From Desulfosporosinus sp. (GTDB taxonomy: Bacteria > Bacillota > Desulfitobacteriia > Desulfitobacteriales > Desulfitobacteriaceae): a stretch of 64,000 nt of DNA. The position numbers were made by a program, and so were the translations under genes. Shown here one piece after another: positions 27,062 through 36,145 of the stretch (the first letter of the stretch is position 1; each line of letters opens with the position of its first letter). The stretch spans positions 36,268 to 100,267 of the forward strand of contig JARLHV010000014.1 in NCBI GenBank assembly GCA_031292055.1. The letters run 5' to 3'. A model generated the notes under the pieces. The model made no database searches. It saw nothing but the letters and a program-made list of their open reading frames with translations, and was not told the origin of the DNA.

Positions 27062-28605
27062 TTTCTTCTGCACTACCAACAACGAATTCACTCCTTCTGC
27101 CCTTCATCCTGTTAGCTCCACTCGTGGCAATGTTAATGATTATATTCTTGCCTAAAGATGAGAGCAAGACGATTAAGATCGTTGCCGCCATTGGTACGCT
27201 TATCTCATTAGTTCTCTCACTTTATGCTTTCTTTGCCTATGATCGAGTGTTGGGGGGAATGCAGTTTACCTTAACGATCCCTTGGATTCCTGATCTCGGT
27301 GTCAATTTAGCCTTTGGAGTTGATGGAATCAGTTTACCCATGCTTCTGCTCACAAACATTATTGGTTTCTCATCGATCTATGCATCCTGGAATATGGAGA
27401 AGCGTGTCAAAGAATTTTTTGCTCTACTGCTTATCCTCATCACGGGTGTTATGGGAACGTTTATCGCGCGTGACTTGTTTATCTTCTTCCTTTTCTATGA
27501 GATTGTGGTTATTCCAATCTACATCATGGTCATCATCTGGGGAAGTACGAAGCGGGTTAGCAAGGAATATGCTGGTATGAAGTTAACCATTTACTTGCTT
27601 ATCGGATCAGCATTCCTTCTAGTTGGAATGATCGCCCTATACTTAGCCGCTGCTAAAAATGGTCAGCCAACCTTTATGTTTGATCAGTTAGCACAGAGGC
27701 AAGACCTCTACAGTCCGGCTTTCCAAAAGGTTGCCTTCGGTTTAATGCTCTTTGGTTTTGGATCATTGATTTCTATGTTCCCTTTTCATTCATGGTCTCC
27801 CGATGGTTATGCCGGAGCTCCGACTGCTGTTAGTATGATTCATGCCGGAGTTTTGAAGAAAATTGGAGGTTATGGATTAATTCGCTTAGGTATCTTTGTT
27901 CTCCCACTCGGAGCAAGGTATTGGGCTCCTATCATTGCGTTCCTAGCCATTTGCAACGTACTTTATGCAGCCTTCATTGCCTTGGCACAAAAGGACCTCA
28001 AATACGTCGTCGGATATTCATCGGTTAGTCACATGGGGTACGTCCTCATTGCGTTGGCTGCCCTGAACCCGACAGCTATGACAGGTGCTATAGCGATGAT
28101 GTTTGCGCACGGAGTTATGTCCGCCCTCATCTTCTCGATGATCGGATTTATCTACGAAAAGACTCATACGCGCAACATTCCTGATTTGGGAGGACTCGCC
28201 CATCAAATGCCTCGCTTAGCCATTGGTCTTATGTTGGCAGGTATGGCCTCTCTGGGTTTGCCTAGTACGATCAATTTTATCTCTGAGTTCACTATCTTTA
28301 TGGGTACAATCCATGTCTATCCAGTGTTGGCTATGTTGGGTATTTTCGGGATTATCTTCACGGCAGTCTACATTTTACGGATGATTGCCAACGTTCTGTT
28401 CGGACCGCGTCGTCCCGAATGGGACCATTTGGTCGATATTCGAGGGCCTGAATTGGTTCCTTTGGTTATCTGCGTGTTCGTAATCTTTATTACAGGGATA
28501 TTCCCGAACATTTTACTTGGCATGATTAATAGTGGGGTCTATTCTTCAGGGCTTGCCAAGGTCCTTGAGACAGTGAGTCAAGTGAAGATGGGAGGGTTGT
28601 TCTAA
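27058..28605 (+). CDS. nuoM: NADH-quinone oxidoreductase subunit M
   Basis: NuoM is the second antiporter-like subunit. FLFYEIVVIPIYIMV contains the helix-5 glutamate, and HSWSPDGYAGAPTAVSMIHAGVLKKIGGYGL is the family signature. The length of 515 residues and about 14 helices are normal. It overlaps both nuoL and nuoN. Confidence 0.96.
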   Translation: MISSALPTTNSLLLPFILLAPLVAMLMIIFLPKDESKTIKIVAAIGTLISLVLSLYAFFAYDRVLGGMQFTLTIPWIPDLGVNLAFGVDGISLPMLLLTNIIGFSSIYASWNMEKRVKEFFALLLILITGVMGTFIARDLFIFFLFYEIVVIPIYIMVIIWGSTKRVSKEYAGMKLTIYLLIGSAFLLVGMIALYLAAAKNGQPTFMFDQLAQRQDLYSPAFQKVAFGLMLFGFGSLISMFPFHSWSPDGYAGAPTAVSMIHAGVLKKIGGYGLIRLGIFVLPLGARYWAPIIAFLAICNVLYAAFIALAQKDLKYVVGYSSVSHMGYVLIALAALNPTAMTGAIAMMFAHGVMSALIFSMIGFIYEKTHTRNIPDLGGLAHQMPRLAIGLMLAGMASLGLPSTINFISEFTIFMGTIHVYPVLAMLGIFGIIFTAVYILRMIANVLFGPRRPEWDHLVDIRGPELVPLVICVFVIFITGIFPNILLGMINSGVYSSGLAKVLETVSQVKMGGLF

Positions 28606-30050
28606 TGGTAGATTTCAATATCGCTACAGTGCTCACGCCTGAAATTGCGATGGCCGCTTTAGCCTTGATTCTGTTGGCCATTGGACTACTGATTCCACCT
28701 GGCGCGCGTAAAGGCATGATGCCACTCACTGCGTTCTCGTTACTAGGTGTTCTTGGTTATACTCTATTTGACTTTTTCCATGGTACAAAAGCCTTGTTCC
28801 TGGATGGCCTGTATTTACATGATCAATTTGCAGTCTATTTCAAAGTACTCTTCTTAGCGGCGGCCCTTCTGGTTGTCCTCTCATCAGGGGGATATGTGCA
28901 GAAGTTAGCCGAACACCGTGGCGAGTTTTATTCTTTGATCATGACCGCGACTTTGGGAATGATGATCATGGCCGGAGCTGGCGAACTGATTACAATGTAT
29001 ATCGGCCTGGAACTGATGACAATTTCCTTCTATATACTTGTCGCTTATTTGTCTGATGATGCACGTTCCTCGGAAGCAGGAATCAAGTATCTTGTGCTTG
29101 GTGCGACATCATCTGCCATTTTACTCTACGGGATTAGCCTTGTTTACGGCTTGACCGGATCGACGCAGTATACGGAAATTGCCAGTGGGTTGGGGGCTAA
29201 CCTCTCGCCCGCGTCTTTCTTGGCTACAGTTTTTCTGCTCGCTGGGTTAGGCTTTAAGATTTCCTTAGTACCGTTTCATCTCTGGGCTCCGGACATTTAT
29301 GAAGGAGCGCCTACTCCTGTCACAGCATTTTTGGCTATTGCCTCAAAAGCAGCAGCCTTTGCCGTATTGATTAGGGTCTACCTCTTAATGATGAACAGTC
29401 AAGCCTTTTCAGGTACCGGACAAACCTTGTTAGTTGTTCTAGCAGCACTGACAATGATTTTAGGTAACTTGATTGCGATTCCGCAAACTAATATCAAGAG
29501 GTTGTTAGCCTATTCGAGCATTGCTCAAGCCGGTTATTTGATGGTGGGCATTATTGCTGAGTCTGTGGCTGGAGTCAAAGGTGTCCTCTTCTATGCGATG
29601 ATTTACGTCTTCGCTAATATGGGGGCCTTTGCTGTGGCAACTCACGTCTCTGAGAAGCAAGGGAGCGACCAGATCAAGGACTTTGCTGGGTTAGCTCGCC
29701 GTTCACCATTGGCAGCGGTAGTTATGACGGCATCCCTTCTATCCTTAGCAGGGATTCCTCCACTGGCAGGATTTGTAGGGAAGTTTTATCTCTTCTCTGC
29801 AGTCATGGACTCAGGGTATACGGCGATCGCTTATATCGGTTTCGTCATGAGCATGGTGTCCGTATACTATTATCTCTCGGTCGTCAAGGTGATGTTCCTT
29901 GGCGAGGGCGAAGGGTTGCCGGATATTCCGGTCCATGGAGCAGTGAAATTCACGATGGTATTTACCATGTTAATTACGTTAGCGATTGGTATATATCCAA
30001 CTCCTTTGGCTCAAATGGCAGCTGCGGCTGCCCAGAGCTTAATCAAGTAA
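28605..30050 (+). CDS. nuoN: NADH-quinone oxidoreductase subunit N
   Basis: NuoN is the third antiporter-like subunit. MYIGLELMTISFYILVAY has the conserved glutamate, and FHLWAPDIYEGAPTPVTAFLAIASKAAAF is diagnostic. It starts with the TAATG overlap at the nuoM stop and has 481 residues. It ends the operon before a large hairpin. Confidence 0.96.
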   Translation: MVDFNIATVLTPEIAMAALALILLAIGLLIPPGARKGMMPLTAFSLLGVLGYTLFDFFHGTKALFLDGLYLHDQFAVYFKVLFLAAALLVVLSSGGYVQKLAEHRGEFYSLIMTATLGMMIMAGAGELITMYIGLELMTISFYILVAYLSDDARSSEAGIKYLVLGATSSAILLYGISLVYGLTGSTQYTEIASGLGANLSPASFLATVFLLAGLGFKISLVPFHLWAPDIYEGAPTPVTAFLAIASKAAAFAVLIRVYLLMMNSQAFSGTGQTLLVVLAALTMILGNLIAIPQTNIKRLLAYSSIAQAGYLMVGIIAESVAGVKGVLFYAMIYVFANMGAFAVATHVSEKQGSDQIKDFAGLARRSPLAAVVMTASLLSLAGIPPLAGFVGKFYLFSAVMDSGYTAIAYIGFVMSMVSVYYYLSVVKVMFLGEGEGLPDIPVHGAVKFTMVFTMLITLAIGIYPTPLAQMAAAAAQSLIK

Positions 30051-30092
30051 CTTTGCTTAGGGCATTTGTAGAACGTACAAACGTCCCAGACT

Positions 30093-30138
30093 ATATAGAA
30101 GGAGGTTCTCAGTTATTACTGAGGGCCTCTTTCTATAT
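30093..30138 (+). terminator. Hairpin terminator after nuoN
   Basis: ATATAGAAGGAGG pairs with CCTCTTTCTATAT with few mismatches, and CTCAG/CTGAG form an inner stem. It lies 43 bases after nuoN. No long T-run follows the stem. Confidence 0.7.
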
Positions 30139-30259
30139 GACAATTAGAAAAACTAACGTTTAGGTGATATAGTAAAACTAGAGCTTGAATTGTAGGTTTT
30201 TACACCGACAATAGATTATATAAGGATGATTTTTTAGAAAAGGAGTTGTCCGAATTTCT

Positions 30260-30616
30260 GTGGAGGATAAACAATCCTTGGGAAAAGCTGGCGAAGAATT
30301 GGCTGCGCGTTTAGTAACAGAATCTGGATTGCGTATTATTATGCAAAATTATCGATGTCCCAAAGGAGAAATGGACATTATTGCTTATGATGGAGAGGTA
30401 CTAGTATTTATTGAAGTGCGTACGCGACGGTCGTCCTATAGAGGATGGGGTGAGGAGAGTATCACACGTCAAAAGGCACGACGTTTACAAGCGATTGCAG
30501 CATATTATGTGTTGCAACAGGGGTGTAGAAGTTGGCCGAGCTTAAGATTTGACGTGATTGGGATACGTTGGATCAGGGAAAACCCTGAGATTATCTGGAT
30601 TAAAGCAGCTTTGTGA
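30260..30616 (+). CDS. yraN: YraN-family nuclease-like protein (UPF0102)
   Basis: The 118-residue protein belongs to the UPF0102/YraN family with a restriction-endonuclease-like core. GEELAARLVTESGLRI, YRCPKGEMDIIAYDGEVLVFIEVRTR (acidic D and E-x-R residues) and LRFDVIGI are the motifs. The function in cells is poorly defined. The start is GTG 30260 with a rather distant AGGAG at 30241-30245. Confidence 0.88.
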   Translation: MEDKQSLGKAGEELAARLVTESGLRIIMQNYRCPKGEMDIIAYDGEVLVFIEVRTRRSSYRGWGEESITRQKARRLQAIAAYYVLQQGCRSWPSLRFDVIGIRWIRENPEIIWIKAAL

Positions 30617-30727
30617 CAATAGTTAGTTTTTGATCACAAATTCCTCATGATTGAGTGGTAAACTATAATAGACATAGTTAACACTTTTGTTCAACAGCTT
30701 AAGCAGCGTGTTAAGGGGGATTGCAAA

Positions 30728-31417
30728 TTGGATCCGATTTTAATTGTAGATGATGAAGAGAAAATTAGAAAATTAGTGCGGTTATACCTTGAGAAAGAGG
30801 GTTTTGAAGTAGAGGAAGCGGAGGATGGGCGGGTCGCCTTGGAAAAGTTTCGAGCTGGACAATTCTCCCTTTTGATTGTGGATCTTATGATGCCTGAGAT
30901 CGACGGCTGGCGTGTCTGCCGCGATATCCGTGAGAAATCAGCACTTCCGATTATTATGCTGACCGCAAGAGGGGAAGAGTTTGAGCGTGTACTTGGACTT
31001 GAACTTGGTGCTGATGACTATTTGGTGAAACCCTTTAGTACCAAGGAATTGGTTGCACGGGTCAAAGCTCTTTTGCGTCGCTCGACAGGTCAACTCCATC
31101 CTGTTTCTACAGAAATAACGGTCGGGTTGCTCTCGATCGATAAAGAAAGACATCGCGTTAGCGTCGGAGACGAAATAATTAATTTAACCCCTCTGGAATT
31201 TGATTTGCTATATTTCTTAGCTAAAAATCGAGGACGAGTTTTCACACGGGAACAGCTTATGGAAACTGTCTGGGGCTATGATTTTTACGGAGACGCCCGA
31301 ACGGTGGATACCCATGTCAAAAAGTTGCGTGAGAAACTGATCCCTCCAGAAGTTAAGCGGATGTTAGTAACCGTATGGGGTGTGGGATATAAATTTGATC
31401 CCGACCAAGTTCATTGA
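30728..31417 (+). CDS. OmpR-family response regulator
   Basis: This 229-residue two-domain regulator has an N-terminal receiver with DDEE, the phosphoacceptor Asp52 (LIVDLMMPEID), a conserved threonine in LTARGE and Lys in LVKPFSTKEL, followed by an OmpR-type winged helix (LTPLEFDLLYFLAKNRGRVFTREQL, VDTHVKKLREKL). The start is TTG 30728 with AAGGGGG upstream. It is one base apart from the sensor kinase gene. The regulon is unknown; a TATAAT at 30664 may be the -10 of its promoter. Confidence 0.92.
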   Translation: MDPILIVDDEEKIRKLVRLYLEKEGFEVEEAEDGRVALEKFRAGQFSLLIVDLMMPEIDGWRVCRDIREKSALPIIMLTARGEEFERVLGLELGADDYLVKPFSTKELVARVKALLRRSTGQLHPVSTEITVGLLSIDKERHRVSVGDEIINLTPLEFDLLYFLAKNRGRVFTREQLMETVWGYDFYGDARTVDTHVKKLREKLIPPEVKRMLVTVWGVGYKFDPDQVH

Positions 31418-31418
31418 T

Positions 31419-33260
31419 ATGGATTCTAAAATACGTCATTCATGGACTATTTCCATCAAATTATGGTTAGCTATGACACTGCTAATTCTCACTGTTCTCG
31501 GAGGATTAGGGATCACAATTACTTGGCTCTTTGGAGATTTTTATCTGCAACAAAAGCTGGATTCACTGCAGAAAGATGCGACAGAGATTTCAGCCCAATT
31601 GGCGCTTAGCCCGAGTTGGAGTGAACGTTTAAGCATGCTGGCAACGTTTAAACTAACTTCTGGAACGCAATTGGATTTGCTTGATACACAAGGGAATATT
31701 TTGATATCGGTTTCTAGTTCGCACACGCCTCAAGTTCTGAATGGCGGTATCGGAGGGAATCTTGGGGTAATTATTGGAGGTACAATTGGGGGAGGGTCTC
31801 GAGCCTTGAGACCCTCTGACTACTTCACTGATGAAGATTTAGCTCTGGTTTTGTCCGGTCAAACGATTAGGATTAATGCCCCACAGCTTAACAGCGGCGG
31901 GCAAACCATGCTGCTAGCTGCAACACCTGTCGGTATTAAACCAGTACGAGGGGTTGTGCTCTTGGGAAGTTCTCCAATCCAAACTCAAGAGAGTATTGCG
32001 ACATTTCGTTGGCTAATTTTCTATGCTTCCTTAATTGCAGTTTTATTGGCCACAGTGATTAGTCTTTTCTTTGCTCGGCAGGTCACGCGGCCTCTGGCGT
32101 TAATGCAGCGGGGAGCAACACGAATGGCGAAAGGTGACTTCCTGCCTATTCAAGGCGTGACCAGTAAAGATGAGATTGGAGAGTTGGCCGAGTCTTTGAA
32201 TTCTATGGGAGAAAGTCTGAAAAACCACATGGAATGGCTTTCTCAGGAAAAAAACTTGCTTCAAGGGATTGTGGAAAGCATCAGTGATGCGGTTGTTATG
32301 ATGAGTTTTGACGGATTAATTCTCTACGCCAATGATTCAGCCAAAGCATTGTGGCAGGAAAATGAAACTGAGCTTCAGGAACGCAAGATCCAGATTGTTC
32401 ACTTTCTGCAAACGATGACTCAAAATAGTGATCAGGCTGAAAATCATGCAACAATTACTCTTGGAACTCAGATACTGCAGGTAGTTATGGCACCGATGGC
32501 TGAGACAGAGGGATTTCGTGGGCATGTCGCAGTTTTGCGCGATGTAACGGCGTCTTTGCGAGCGGAAAAGGCTCGTCGTGAGTTTTTAGCTAGCGTTACG
32601 CATGAGCTGAGGACTCCACTTCATCTTATCCAAGGATATTTAGAGGCAATCCAAGACGACGTGATACCGGAACCTCAGCAAGGAGAATACATTGACTTGG
32701 TCTTGGAAGAAGCCAAACGCTTAGCTCGTTTGGTTAAGGATCTCCAAGATATTAATTGGCTAGAACAGGGACAAAGTTTGCAACGTGTTTCGCTTGACTT
32801 GGAAAGTTTCATGAGTGATATTGATCAACGTTTCCAAGGTCGAGCACAGGAGCTAGGCGTGGATCTGGAAGTTTCAAAAGCGTCGGGCGAACTATGCGCA
32901 GATCCTGATCGGCTTTTACAAGTCTTTATAAATCTATTAGATAATGCAATGAGCCACACTCCTTGCGGAAAGAAAGTCCGGGTTTTTCTTGTGGAAGAAT
33001 TAAATCAGGTGCGGATTGCTGTCCAAGATGAAGGGGAAGGGATACCAAAGGAAGCTTTGCCCTTTATCTTTGATCGTTTCTTTCGGGTGAATAAAGCACG
33101 GTGTCGAAAAGATGGAGGGATGGGTTTAGGGCTAGCTATTGTAAGACAAATTGTCGAAGCACACGGAGGGCAGGTGAAAGTTGAAAGTGACATGGGAAAA
33201 GGGACGATATTTTGGATTACGCTTCCACGTAAGCCGTATAGTTTGTTAGTAGAAAAATAG
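31419..33260 (+). CDS. Membrane sensor histidine kinase
   Basis: The 613-residue partner of the upstream regulator has an N-terminal membrane helix, an extracytoplasmic region of about 170 residues with a glycine-rich stretch (GGIGGNLGVIIGG), a second helix (IFYASLIAVLLATVISLFF), HAMP, PAS, HisKA with the phosphorylated His395 (VTHELRTPLH) and an HATPase domain (NLLDNAMSHT, GMGLGLAIV). ATG 31419 immediately follows the regulator stop; the frame is open upstream to 31380. The signal sensed cannot be told. The layout is like PhoR/WalK/ResE-type kinases. Confidence 0.92.
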   Translation: MDSKIRHSWTISIKLWLAMTLLILTVLGGLGITITWLFGDFYLQQKLDSLQKDATEISAQLALSPSWSERLSMLATFKLTSGTQLDLLDTQGNILISVSSSHTPQVLNGGIGGNLGVIIGGTIGGGSRALRPSDYFTDEDLALVLSGQTIRINAPQLNSGGQTMLLAATPVGIKPVRGVVLLGSSPIQTQESIATFRWLIFYASLIAVLLATVISLFFARQVTRPLALMQRGATRMAKGDFLPIQGVTSKDEIGELAESLNSMGESLKNHMEWLSQEKNLLQGIVESISDAVVMMSFDGLILYANDSAKALWQENETELQERKIQIVHFLQTMTQNSDQAENHATITLGTQILQVVMAPMAETEGFRGHVAVLRDVTASLRAEKARREFLASVTHELRTPLHLIQGYLEAIQDDVIPEPQQGEYIDLVLEEAKRLARLVKDLQDINWLEQGQSLQRVSLDLESFMSDIDQRFQGRAQELGVDLEVSKASGELCADPDRLLQVFINLLDNAMSHTPCGKKVRVFLVEELNQVRIAVQDEGEGIPKEALPFIFDRFFRVNKARCRKDGGMGLGLAIVRQIVEAHGGQVKVESDMGKGTIFWITLPRKPYSLLVEK

Positions 33261-33299
33261 AACCATATTCTGATTAATATGGAAGGAATATAGAGAATA

Positions 33300-33344
33300 G
33301 CAGCGAACATTCTATCTTAGGGGAGGGGATAGAATGTTCGCTGC
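33300..33344 (+). promoter_or_regulatory. 17-bp hairpin holding the comM start
   Basis: GCAGCGAACATTCTATC (33300-33316) and GATAGAATGTTCGCTGC (33328-33344) are perfect inverted repeats. The 11-base loop contains the GGGGAGGG ribosome binding site, and the ATG at 33334 lies in the right arm. In mRNA this would pair the start codon and limit initiation. Confidence 0.85.
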
Positions 33345-34896
33345 AGTATATGGAATGACGGTTATTGGCTTACAGGCGCACTTAATTCGAGTTGAAGTTG
33401 ACGTGTCGAATGGTCTGCCAAGTTTTGATATTGTTGGCTTGCCTACGACGGCGGTGAGAGAGGCTCGTGACCGAGTTCGCTCAGCGATACGAAACTCTGG
33501 CTATCAGTTTCCTTTGCAGAGAGTAACTGTCAACTTAGCTCCTGCAGATTTACGCAAAGAAGGTTCAGGTCTCGATTTGCCGATTGCATTAGGGATCCTT
33601 ACAGCGACTGGTCAAGGCACTTCCCCATCACTTGTTCAGCATGTCTTTTCCGGCGAACTTTCTTTAGAGGGGAATCTTCGCCCTGTTCCAGGTGTACTCA
33701 CAATGGCAATAACTCTAGAGCGGGAAAATAAAAATCTAAAAGCAAGGTTAGCAGGGGAGCCCGTAGGCGAAACGTTGTGGCTGATCGTTCCGCCCGATAA
33801 TTTGGCCGAAGCACGTTTAGTGACGGGGTTAGAAACACATAGCTCACCCACTCTGGATCAAGTAGTGAAGGCAATAGCGAATAAGAATGACTTTAATGAT
33901 GACGTTAAATCTCAGATTCCTCCCCAAGAGCCATACTGTGAAATTAAGGTGGACTGGAGAGATATTCATGGACAACAACACGCCAAACGGGCGTTGGAGA
34001 TTGCGGCAGCTGGAGGGCATAATCTTATTTTAATGGGACCACCAGGATCAGGCAAGACGTTGTTGGCGAAGGCATATGCGGGGATTCTTCCCTTATTAAG
34101 CGACCAAGAAAGTATCGAGGTTACTCAGCTTTACAGTGTTTCAGGGTTACTAAAAACTAATGGGTCATTGATTCAATATCGCCCCTTTCGAAATCCCCAT
34201 CATACAGTAACCAAGGTCGGTATGATTGGTGGGGGGCGGGATCTGCGCCCAGGTGAGTTAAGCTTTGCCAATCATGGTGTTTTGTTTTTAGATGAGCTTC
34301 CAGAGTTTGCACGTGAGGTCTTGGAATGTTTGCGGCAACCTTTAGAGGATCGCGAGTTGACGATTACTCGACAAGCAGGAAGTATCACCTACCCAGCGCA
34401 TGTTAGCGTTATTGCGAGTATGAATCCCTGTCCGTGTGGTTATTTTGGCGATCAGGGCCGAGTATGTTCTTGTACTCCGCTCCAGATCCAAAATTATCGT
34501 GGCAAGATCTCTGGCCCCCTCTTAGATCGATTTGACTTGCATGTAGAGGTTCCAAGACTGAATTATTCTGAGTTAAAGAGTAGTAGTGGGAGGGAGTCTT
34601 CAAATGCAGTCAGGGAACGCGTTATGGCGGCCCGTAGGACCCAATGGTCCCGTCTCGGTCCAGCAAAGACAAATGCCGAAATGACTGCCAAGGAAACCAA
34701 GGTTTACGGTGAGTTGACTTCAAGTGGGGAAGTTCTAATGCAGAGGATTTTTGATAGTCAACACTTAAGTGCTCGGGCGCATGACCGAATTTTAAGGGTT
34801 GCGCGTACGATTGCGGATCTAGCAGACTGCTCAGATATTTCTGCGGAGCATTTGGCTGAGGCCATACAGTTGCGTACGCTGGATAAACGTTTATGA
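33334..34896 (+). CDS. comM: YifB/ComM family Mg-chelatase-like AAA+ ATPase
   Basis: ComM-type proteins are hexameric helicases that aid integration of incoming DNA during transformation. The 520-residue product has an N-terminal Lon-like ribosomal S5 fold (MFAAVYGMTVIGLQAHLI, GLPSFDIVGLP), then the AAA+ core with Walker A GPPGSGKTLLAKA, Walker B VLFLDELPEF and the Mg-chelatase C-terminal region with CPCGYFGD cysteines. A role in transformation here is not proven. Its start codon lies in a strong hairpin and a terminator follows the gene. Confidence 0.92.
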   Translation: MFAAVYGMTVIGLQAHLIRVEVDVSNGLPSFDIVGLPTTAVREARDRVRSAIRNSGYQFPLQRVTVNLAPADLRKEGSGLDLPIALGILTATGQGTSPSLVQHVFSGELSLEGNLRPVPGVLTMAITLERENKNLKARLAGEPVGETLWLIVPPDNLAEARLVTGLETHSSPTLDQVVKAIANKNDFNDDVKSQIPPQEPYCEIKVDWRDIHGQQHAKRALEIAAAGGHNLILMGPPGSGKTLLAKAYAGILPLLSDQESIEVTQLYSVSGLLKTNGSLIQYRPFRNPHHTVTKVGMIGGGRDLRPGELSFANHGVLFLDELPEFAREVLECLRQPLEDRELTITRQAGSITYPAHVSVIASMNPCPCGYFGDQGRVCSCTPLQIQNYRGKISGPLLDRFDLHVEVPRLNYSELKSSSGRESSNAVRERVMAARRTQWSRLGPAKTNAEMTAKETKVYGELTSSGEVLMQRIFDSQHLSARAHDRILRVARTIADLADCSDISAEHLAEAIQLRTLDKRL

Positions 34897-34907
34897 TTAA
34901 TTCCACT

Positions 34908-34938
34908 GAAAAACCGTCCCACAGCAAGGACGGTTTTT
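34908..34938 (+). terminator. Terminator after comM
   Basis: AAAAACCGTCC pairs with GGACGGTTTTT around an 8-base loop and the right arm ends in a T-run. It is a canonical intrinsic terminator. Confidence 0.9.
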
Positions 34939-35797
34939 CATCTTTTTCATGTAGTTTTTACATAATTTATTTCTTCTGCTCTTAGAATACGCTCCAGTTA
35001 TGAGAATTTAATGATGATTATCTTAAGAATTCCTTAAGATAATTGGCAGCTGGATAGCCTATTTTGACTCTTTACCTCGCACCGTCTTTAGGGAGGGGAT
35101 TCAAGTCAAGTACATTAGGAAAGATGATCCAAGGCTTTATAGGTGGAGTCCAGCATAAAGTGTCAGATTAAGGGTCCTAACTAAATTCCTTTCATCACTA
35201 GTCGATAGAGATAATATTGATGGCCTATGAACAGGATTTTTCGAAGCATGCTCCCAATGAAGCTGTACCTCGAATACGAATGTTATGGAGCTCTATGTCG
35301 GATTACAGACATAAAAAATGGCTAACGAATGTTCCGCTATATACTATTAATAGTTTACCAAATTTTTTAAGATTAAATTAGATTATAAATCCATTATTTA
35401 GGTCTTAACCTGCCGTTTTTTGTGATGGTTAATAGCTTAGTTGTCACCATTATAGTTTTACATTACTGATTTCCAACGGGTTTGATTAAAAATATTCCGG
35501 AGCTAAACAAAGAAGCAGATGATTATGGCCGATGAATCTGGAGAAGAACTGATTGGATAATCTTTTAACAAATATGTTGAAAGATGTAAAACGGTGGATT
35601 ATAATAACCACTGTATGAGCAAGGAGCCTAAAAATCGTTAGGGTCGAATTTTGCTATATACAGTTAGCTGTGCGATTAGTTGTTTTCTCGTTGATAATCT
35701 TACATACACCGTAGCCAAAGCGGTGTTCTTTGTAGAAGTATCAGAGAAATTTTGGACAAGCTAGTGATAATTAAAAAGAAATGGAGGTCTTATACCT
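34939..35797. other. Gene-poor 860-bp stretch
   Basis: No convincing gene is present. It contains a palindrome at 35017-35043. At 35401-35529, one frame interrupted by a stop reads like a decayed sugar ABC permease (NSLVVTI, then TGLIKNIPELNKEADDYG), but this is weak. It may be a region of gene loss. Confidence 0.5.
35017..35043. promoter_or_regulatory. 11-bp inverted repeat, possible operator
   Basis: ATTATCTTAAG and CTTAAGATAAT flank AATTC symmetrically. No adjacent gene start explains it. Confidence 0.4.
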
Positions 35798-36145
35798 GTG
35801 AGTGTTATGAAAGAATCCAAAAAAGCAGAAATTCAAATGCATCTGTCTGAATTTGAGATGCCTCCTATGCAAGATGTTGTAATTGTTGGGCGTAATGCAC
35901 CTATAGGTCCCGAGGCATTAAAAAGGATGGTTGATGTCCTCAGCCCGAATCAGTACAAGATCATTAAAGTCGACCATCCAGTCATAGAGGCTATCGTAGT
36001 ACGTAATGCCCTAATGAACATGATACCTGAAGAAAAATTAAGTGAGTTTATTTTAGAGGAGGGTGGGAAGATTGTTGACGAAAGCACGATTATCAAAGCT
36101 CATGTCAATATAACCGTGCATGTCATTAAATCTATCGACTTATGA
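35798..36145 (+). CDS. Hypothetical protein coupled to CBS-GGDEF gene
   Basis: This 115-residue protein is not recognised. It has no membrane segment, a charged N-terminus, a central segment (QDVVIVGRNAPIGPEALKRM) and a valine/isoleucine-rich C-terminus, suggesting a small alpha/beta domain. GTG 35798 has TGGAGG 10 bases upstream. Its stop overlaps the next start (ATGA), so the two products are probably made together and may interact. A partner or sensor role for the GGDEF protein is an inference. Confidence 0.7.
   Translation: MSVMKESKKAEIQMHLSEFEMPPMQDVVIVGRNAPIGPEALKRMVDVLSPNQYKIIKVDHPVIEAIVVRNALMNMIPEEKLSEFILEEGGKIVDESTIIKAHVNITVHVIKSIDL

Noticed and set aside
35124..35171. 15-codon frame MIQGFIGG...
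   Set aside because: Short, weak ribosome binding site and no context.
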